Assembly: GCA_947469815.1 (NCBI GenBank)
Contig: CANIRI010000090.1
Coordinates: forward strand, 1 to 8,167
Source of the DNA: Comamonadaceae bacterium
GTDB lineage: Bacteria; Pseudomonadota; Gammaproteobacteria; Burkholderiales; Burkholderiaceae_C
Length of the DNA: 8,167 nt
Reading direction: 5' to 3'
In this document: positions 5,601 through 8,167 of the stretch, piece by piece
How positions within the stretch are numbered: the first letter of the stretch is position 1
How the letters are laid out: every line of letters starts with the position of its first letter
Notes under the pieces: model-generated
What the model was told of the DNA's origin: nothing
Seen by the model: only the letters and a program-made list of their open reading frames with translations
Databases searched by the model: none
Made by a program: the position numbers and the translations under genes

Positions 5601-6443
5601 ATGCAAGCCGATTCACCCCGCCCCACCCGCCAGCAATACGAAGACCTGCTGCGCCACGCTTTTACCCAGGGCGTGGCCAAGTCGGACCGCACGGGCACCG
5701 GCACCACCAGCGTCTTTGGCCACCAAATGCGTTTTGACCTGCGCGAGGGCTTCCCGCTGGTCACCACCAAAAAAGTGCACCTGCGCTCCATCATCCAGGA
5801 ACTGCTGTGGTTTCTGACCGGTTCATCCAACAACAACTGGCTCAAAGAGCGCGGCGTCTCCATTTGGGACGAATGGGCCAAGCCCGATGGCGACCTGGGC
5901 CCGGTCTATGGCGTGCAATGGCGCAGCTGGCCCACGCCGGACGGACGCCATATCGACCAGATCAGCGAGCTGATAGCCACGCTGCGGTCCAACCCGGATT
6001 CGCGCCGCATGATTGTCAGCGCCTGGAATGTGGCCGATTTATCCAAGATGGCGCTGATGCCCTGCCATGCGTTTTTCCAGTTTTACGTAGCCCCGGCCAC
6101 CGGCCCCGGAACCCGCCCCCGCTTGAGCTGCCAGCTCTACCAGCGCAGTGCGGATATTTTTCTGGGCGTACCCTTCAACATCGCCAGCTACGCCTTGCTG
6201 ACCCACATGGTGGCGCAACAGTGCGATATGGACGTGGGTGACTTCATCTGGACCGGCGGCGACTGCCACGTCTACAGCAACCACGCCGAGCAGGTGCAGC
6301 TGCAACTCAGCCGCGCGCCACGGCCCTATCCCACGCTGCACATCAAGCGCCGCCCAGCCTCGATTTTCGAATATGCATTCGAAGATTTTGAAGTCACAAA
6401 CTACGACCCGCACGAGGCCATCAAAGCGCCGGTGGCGGTGTGA
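5601..6443 (+). CDS. thyA: Thymidylate synthase
   Basis: A 280-residue cytosolic enzyme that methylates dUMP to dTMP using 5,10-methylenetetrahydrofolate and releases dihydrofolate. Conserved elements are SDRTGTGT with R30, the RRMIVSAWN segment with R135/R136, the [11 protein letters not shown] active site with nucleophile C155, [16 protein letters not shown] with R182, D185 and N193, HVYSNH with H223 and Y225, and the C-terminal IKAPVAV that closes over the active site. Compared with the 264-residue E. coli enzyme, the extra length is fully explained by 9 residues at the N-terminus and a 7-residue insertion after FYVA (about 165-173, [10 protein letters not shown] in place of DGK). The start follows a TTTTT stretch without a Shine-Dalgarno site, downstream of a TAGAAT promoter box. 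folA begins 9 bases after the stop, so the two are almost certainly co-transcribed. All catalytic residues are intact. Confidence 0.98.
   Translation: MQADSPRPTRQQYEDLLRHAFTQGVAKSDRTGTGTTSVFGHQMRFDLREGFPLVTTKKVHLRSIIQELLWFLTGSSNNNWLKERGVSIWDEWAKPDGDLGPVYGVQWRSWPTPDGRHIDQISELIATLRSNPDSRRMIVSAWNVADLSKMALMPCHAFFQFYVAPATGPGTRPRLSCQLYQRSADIFLGVPFNIASYALLTHMVAQQCDMDVGDFIWTGGDCHVYSNHAEQVQLQLSRAPRPYPTLHIKRRPASIFEYAFEDFEVTNYDPHEAIKAPVAV
6362..6387 (+). other. Hairpin-forming A+T-rich palindrome inside the 3' part of thyA
   Basis: TTCGAAT (6366-6372) and ATTCGAA (6377-6383) form a perfect 7-bp stem around the loop ATGC. In RNA the pairing extends outward to 6362 and 6387 through two A-U pairs and two G-U wobbles, and a run of four T follows (6386-6389). 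It encodes IFEYAFEDF of ThyA, where two Phe-Glu pairs both use TTC GAA, itself a palindrome, which can explain the structure without selection. It lies about 65 bases before the folA start. Confidence 0.45.
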
Positions 6444-6452
6444 CGCACGCGC

Positions 6453-6938
6453 ATGGAGCTGCACCTGATTTATGCCCGCGCCCGCAACGGCGTGATCGGG
6501 CGTGACAACACCCTGCCCTGGCATTTGCCCGAAGACCTGGCGCACTTCAAGCGACTGACGCTGGGGTGCCCGGTCATCATGGGGCGCAAAACCTGGGACT
6601 CGCTCCCACCGAAATTCCGCCCCCTGCCCGGGCGCAGCAACATCGTGATCACGCGCCAAACGGATTGGCACAGCCTAGGCGCGATTCCAGCGCATGGTTT
6701 GGAAGCAGCTTTGTCGCTGTGCGCGCAGGCAGAACATGTGTGGGTGATCGGTGGTGCACAAATTTATGCGCAGGCGCTGCCCCTTGCCGCCACGGTGGAG
6801 GTCACCGAAATTGATGCCGACTTCGACGGCGACGCCTACGCGCCCGCCTTGGATGTGCAGTGGCGTGAGCACCAACGGGAATCGCATACCGCAGCGAACG
6901 GACTCCACTACAGCTTCGCGCGCTACGTACGCGCCTAG
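6453..6938 (+). CDS. folA: Dihydrofolate reductase (type I, chromosomal)
   Basis: A 161-residue cytosolic enzyme that reduces dihydrofolate to tetrahydrofolate with NADPH; it is the trimethoprim target. Visible signatures are NGVIGRDNTLPWHLPEDLAHFK, with W23 in the mobile loop and D28 as the catalytic acid, VIMGRKTWDSLP (41-52) with the cofactor-contacting GRKT, PLPGRSN with R61 contacting the folate glutamate tail, VIGGAQIYAQALP (98-110) with the Gly-Gly of the cofactor site, and TEIDADFDGD with T118. Length is close to the 159 residues of E. coli FolA, and nothing suggests a plasmid-type resistant allele. It starts 9 bases after the thyA stop, without a strong Shine-Dalgarno site, and recycles the dihydrofolate that ThyA generates. 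The stop codon lies in a small GC-rich hairpin (6919-6942) that lacks a T-run. Confidence 0.97.
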   Translation: MELHLIYARARNGVIGRDNTLPWHLPEDLAHFKRLTLGCPVIMGRKTWDSLPPKFRPLPGRSNIVITRQTDWHSLGAIPAHGLEAALSLCAQAEHVWVIGGAQIYAQALPLAATVEVTEIDADFDGDAYAPALDVQWREHQRESHTAANGLHYSFARYVRA

Positions 6939-6940
6939 CG

Positions 6941-6968
6941 TGGCTGGCAGTTCGCGAGCCCCTATGAT
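6941..6968 (+). promoter_or_regulatory. Candidate promoter of xthA
   Basis: TATGAT at 6963-6968 matches the -10 consensus at five of six positions and lies about 28 bases before the xthA start. The best -35 at a usable distance is TGGCTG (6941-6946, 16-base spacing), a poor match. It would let xthA be transcribed independently of thyA-folA. The motif is suggestive only. Confidence 0.35.
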
Positions 6969-6995
6969 GCGGCGCTCCTTCCCCACACCGACGCG

Positions 6996-7766
6996 ATGAC
7001 GATGCAACTTGCCACCTGGAACGTGAATTCTCTGGCCGTGCGCCTGCCCCAGGTGCTCGATTGGCTGGCCACCCATCCGGTCGATGTGCTGGCCTTGCAA
7101 GAGCTCAAACTCAGCGACGACAAGTTCCCCCACCAAGCCTTCGCCGAGGCTGGTTACCAGACCCAGTGCTTCGGGCAAAAAACCTATAACGGCGTGGCGT
7201 TGATCAGCCGCCAAGAACTTAGCGGCGTGGTGCGCAACAACCCCCTGTTTGCCGACGATATGGCGCGCATCATCAGCGCCAACCTGGGCGATGTGCGTGT
7301 GATCGGAGCCTATTTCCCCAACGGCCAGGCGCCGGGAACGGATAAGTTCGAATACAAGCTGGAATGGCTCAAGGCACTGCGCGCCTGGGTCAAGGCCGAG
7401 CTGCTGACCCATCCGAAATTGGTGCTCATGGGCGACTACAACATCACCTTTGACGATGCCGATGTCTGGGATCCGGAAGGCATGCGCGACCAGATCCACT
7501 GCACCGACGAAGAACGCTACGAACTCAGCGCGCTCATTGCCCTGGGTTTGCACGACAGCCTGCGGCTCTTTCCCCAAGCGCCGAAAACCTACAGCTGGTG
7601 GGACTACCGCGACATGGGCTTTCGGCGTAACCGGGGTTTGCGCATCGACCACATTTTGGTAAGCGATGCGCTGAAAAATACGGTGCGCGCCTGCGAGATT
7701 GACAAGGCACCCCGCAAGAACGAGCGCCCCAGCGACCACGCGCCAGTGATCCTGACGCTGACCTAA
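6996..7766 (+). CDS. xthA: Exodeoxyribonuclease III (AP endonuclease, ExoIII/APE family)
   Basis: A 256-residue Mg-dependent nuclease of the endonuclease/exonuclease/phosphatase fold. It cuts the backbone 5' of abasic sites and removes blocked 3' ends in base excision repair. Active-site residues are all present: N9 and N11 (WNVNS), E36 (LQELK), Y106 (AYFPNG), D147 and N149 (MGDYNI), D218 (RIDHI), and D247/H248 (SDHAP). TYSWWDYRDMGFRRNRGLRIDH (198-219) is the ExoIII-specific stretch. ATG at 6996 is followed by a second in-frame ATG at 7002 (Met3), and neither has a clear Shine-Dalgarno site; both are plausible. It lies 57 bases after folA with its own possible TATGAT box, and converges on ntrC with 6 bases between the stops. 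The family call is certain. Many betaproteobacteria carry a second paralogue, so a division of labour is possible. Confidence 0.95.
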   Translation: MTMQLATWNVNSLAVRLPQVLDWLATHPVDVLALQELKLSDDKFPHQAFAEAGYQTQCFGQKTYNGVALISRQELSGVVRNNPLFADDMARIISANLGDVRVIGAYFPNGQAPGTDKFEYKLEWLKALRAWVKAELLTHPKLVLMGDYNITFDDADVWDPEGMRDQIHCTDEERYELSALIALGLHDSLRLFPQAPKTYSWWDYRDMGFRRNRGLRIDHILVSDALKNTVRACEIDKAPRKNERPSDHAPVILTLT

Positions 7767-7772
7767 AGCCAA

Positions 7773-8167
7773 TCAGGCAGAGTCGGCTAGCGCAGCTTGT
7801 TGGTCCAGCCCCAGTTCCTGGATTTTGCGGGTGATGGTGTTGCGGCCAATGCCCAACCGGTTTGCCGCGTCCACCCGGCGACCCCGGGTGGTTTGCAGCG
7901 CCGCGCGGATCAGACGCGATTCAAACCGGCGTGTCAGCACGTCCCACACATCGCTGCAATCGGCTTGCAAAAGTTCCAAAGCCTCGTGCTCCAGGTCGAG
8001 CTCCCAGGTGTTGATAGGTTGCAGGGGTGCCGCCGTATCTGTCAGCGCGGGCAGGCCCGTCGGGACAGTTACAGCAATATCGTTGGGAGGGGTGTAAGCG
8101 GCCGCAGGCGTTGCGGGCCAGGCCACGGGCGGCACCGTTGCTGGCGCGACCCCACCCAGGCCAAAGG
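7773..8167 (-). CDS. ntrC: Nitrogen regulation response regulator NtrC (NR-I), C-terminal part only
   Basis: The minus-strand frame is open from the window edge to TGA at 7773-7775 and gives the last 130 residues of NtrC. Phosphorylated NtrC activates sigma-54 promoters of nitrogen assimilation genes. The receiver and AAA+ domains are outside the window. What remains is a Pro/Ala-rich linker (about residues 1-50), an amphipathic helix WELDLEHEALELL (54-66), and the Fis-type DNA-binding domain (about 80-121). That domain includes RRFESRLIRAAL, the TRGRRVDAANRLGIG first helix and the GRNTITRKIQELGLD recognition helix. The GRNT(I/L)TRK(I/L)xELG signature separates NtrC from most other sigma-54 activators. 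The linker looks longer than in E. coli NtrC. A GTG at 8133-8135 is an internal codon rather than the true start. The partner kinase gene ntrB would be expected upstream, beyond the window edge. Confidence 0.92.
   Translation of the reverse strand, partial: FGLGGVAPATVPPVAWPATPAAAYTPPNDIAVTVPTGLPALTDTAAPLQPINTWELDLEHEALELLQADCSDVWDVLTRRFESRLIRAALQTTRGRRVDAANRLGIGRNTITRKIQELGLDQQAALADSA

Noticed and set aside
6675..7772. A 365-codon open frame on the minus strand opposite folA and xthA.
   Set aside because: Both plus-strand genes have complete catalytic signatures. The antisense translation shows only the His/Gln/Gly-rich composition of a shadow frame, and it spans two unrelated genes.
7768..7790. 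Possible bidirectional terminator hairpin (AGCC...GGCT) at the xthA/ntrC junction.
   Set aside because: The stem has only four continuous pairs before a mismatch, the loop is long, and neither strand has a T-run after it.
1..8167. Search for a mobile element, CRISPR array, toxin-antitoxin pair, tRNA or novel defence system.
   Set aside because: No transposase, integrase, spaced direct repeats, tRNA-like sequence or defence domain was seen. Almost all bases belong to recognisable core genes.

Overview
The window is a compact, GC-rich chromosomal segment from a betaproteobacterium, most likely order Burkholderiales and probably family Comamonadaceae. This placement is inference. It rests on the GC-rich third codon positions, the TAGAAT/TATGAT promoter hexamers close to start codons, the near absence of strong Shine-Dalgarno sites, and protein sequences that read like Comamonadaceae house-keeping orthologues (VOC protein, YihY with a C-terminal extension, DUF2069 protein, ThyA, FolA, ExoIII, NtrC).

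Layout. Bases 1-641 hold the 3' end of an NlpC/P60 cell-wall peptidase gene, followed by a VOC (glyoxalase-fold) gene that starts inside its stop codon. Bases 657-2481 are on the minus strand: a HAD-family phosphatase gene, then a YihY/BrkB-type membrane protein gene overlapping it by 8 bases. A 70-base divergent spacer (2482-2551) separates this pair from a plus-strand run: a DUF2069 small membrane protein, an FAD-linked D-2-hydroxyacid dehydrogenase, and a 12-helix MFS transporter. The three overlap one another by 14 bases and 1 base. A likely sigma-70 promoter then opens thyA-folA, and another candidate promoter precedes xthA. The window closes with the 3' end of ntrC on the minus strand, convergent with xthA.

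How the genes fit together. ThyA makes dTMP and releases dihydrofolate, which FolA reduces back to tetrahydrofolate, so that pair is a closed metabolic cycle. XthA repairs abasic sites, including those left after uracil is removed from DNA when dTMP is short. The dehydrogenase and MFS genes are joined stop-to-start (TGATG), which suggests a shared substrate, but the substrate cannot be read from sequence. NtrC is the DNA-binding response regulator of the nitrogen starvation response.

Every stretch between genes is shorter than 75 bases, and coding density is close to complete. I see no tRNA, rRNA, CRISPR array, insertion sequence, phage gene, toxin-antitoxin pair or defence system. This looks like an ordinary core-genome region. 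The points worth a second look are small: gene-junction architecture, a hairpin inside thyA, a dyad in the divergent spacer, and a loop insertion in ThyA.
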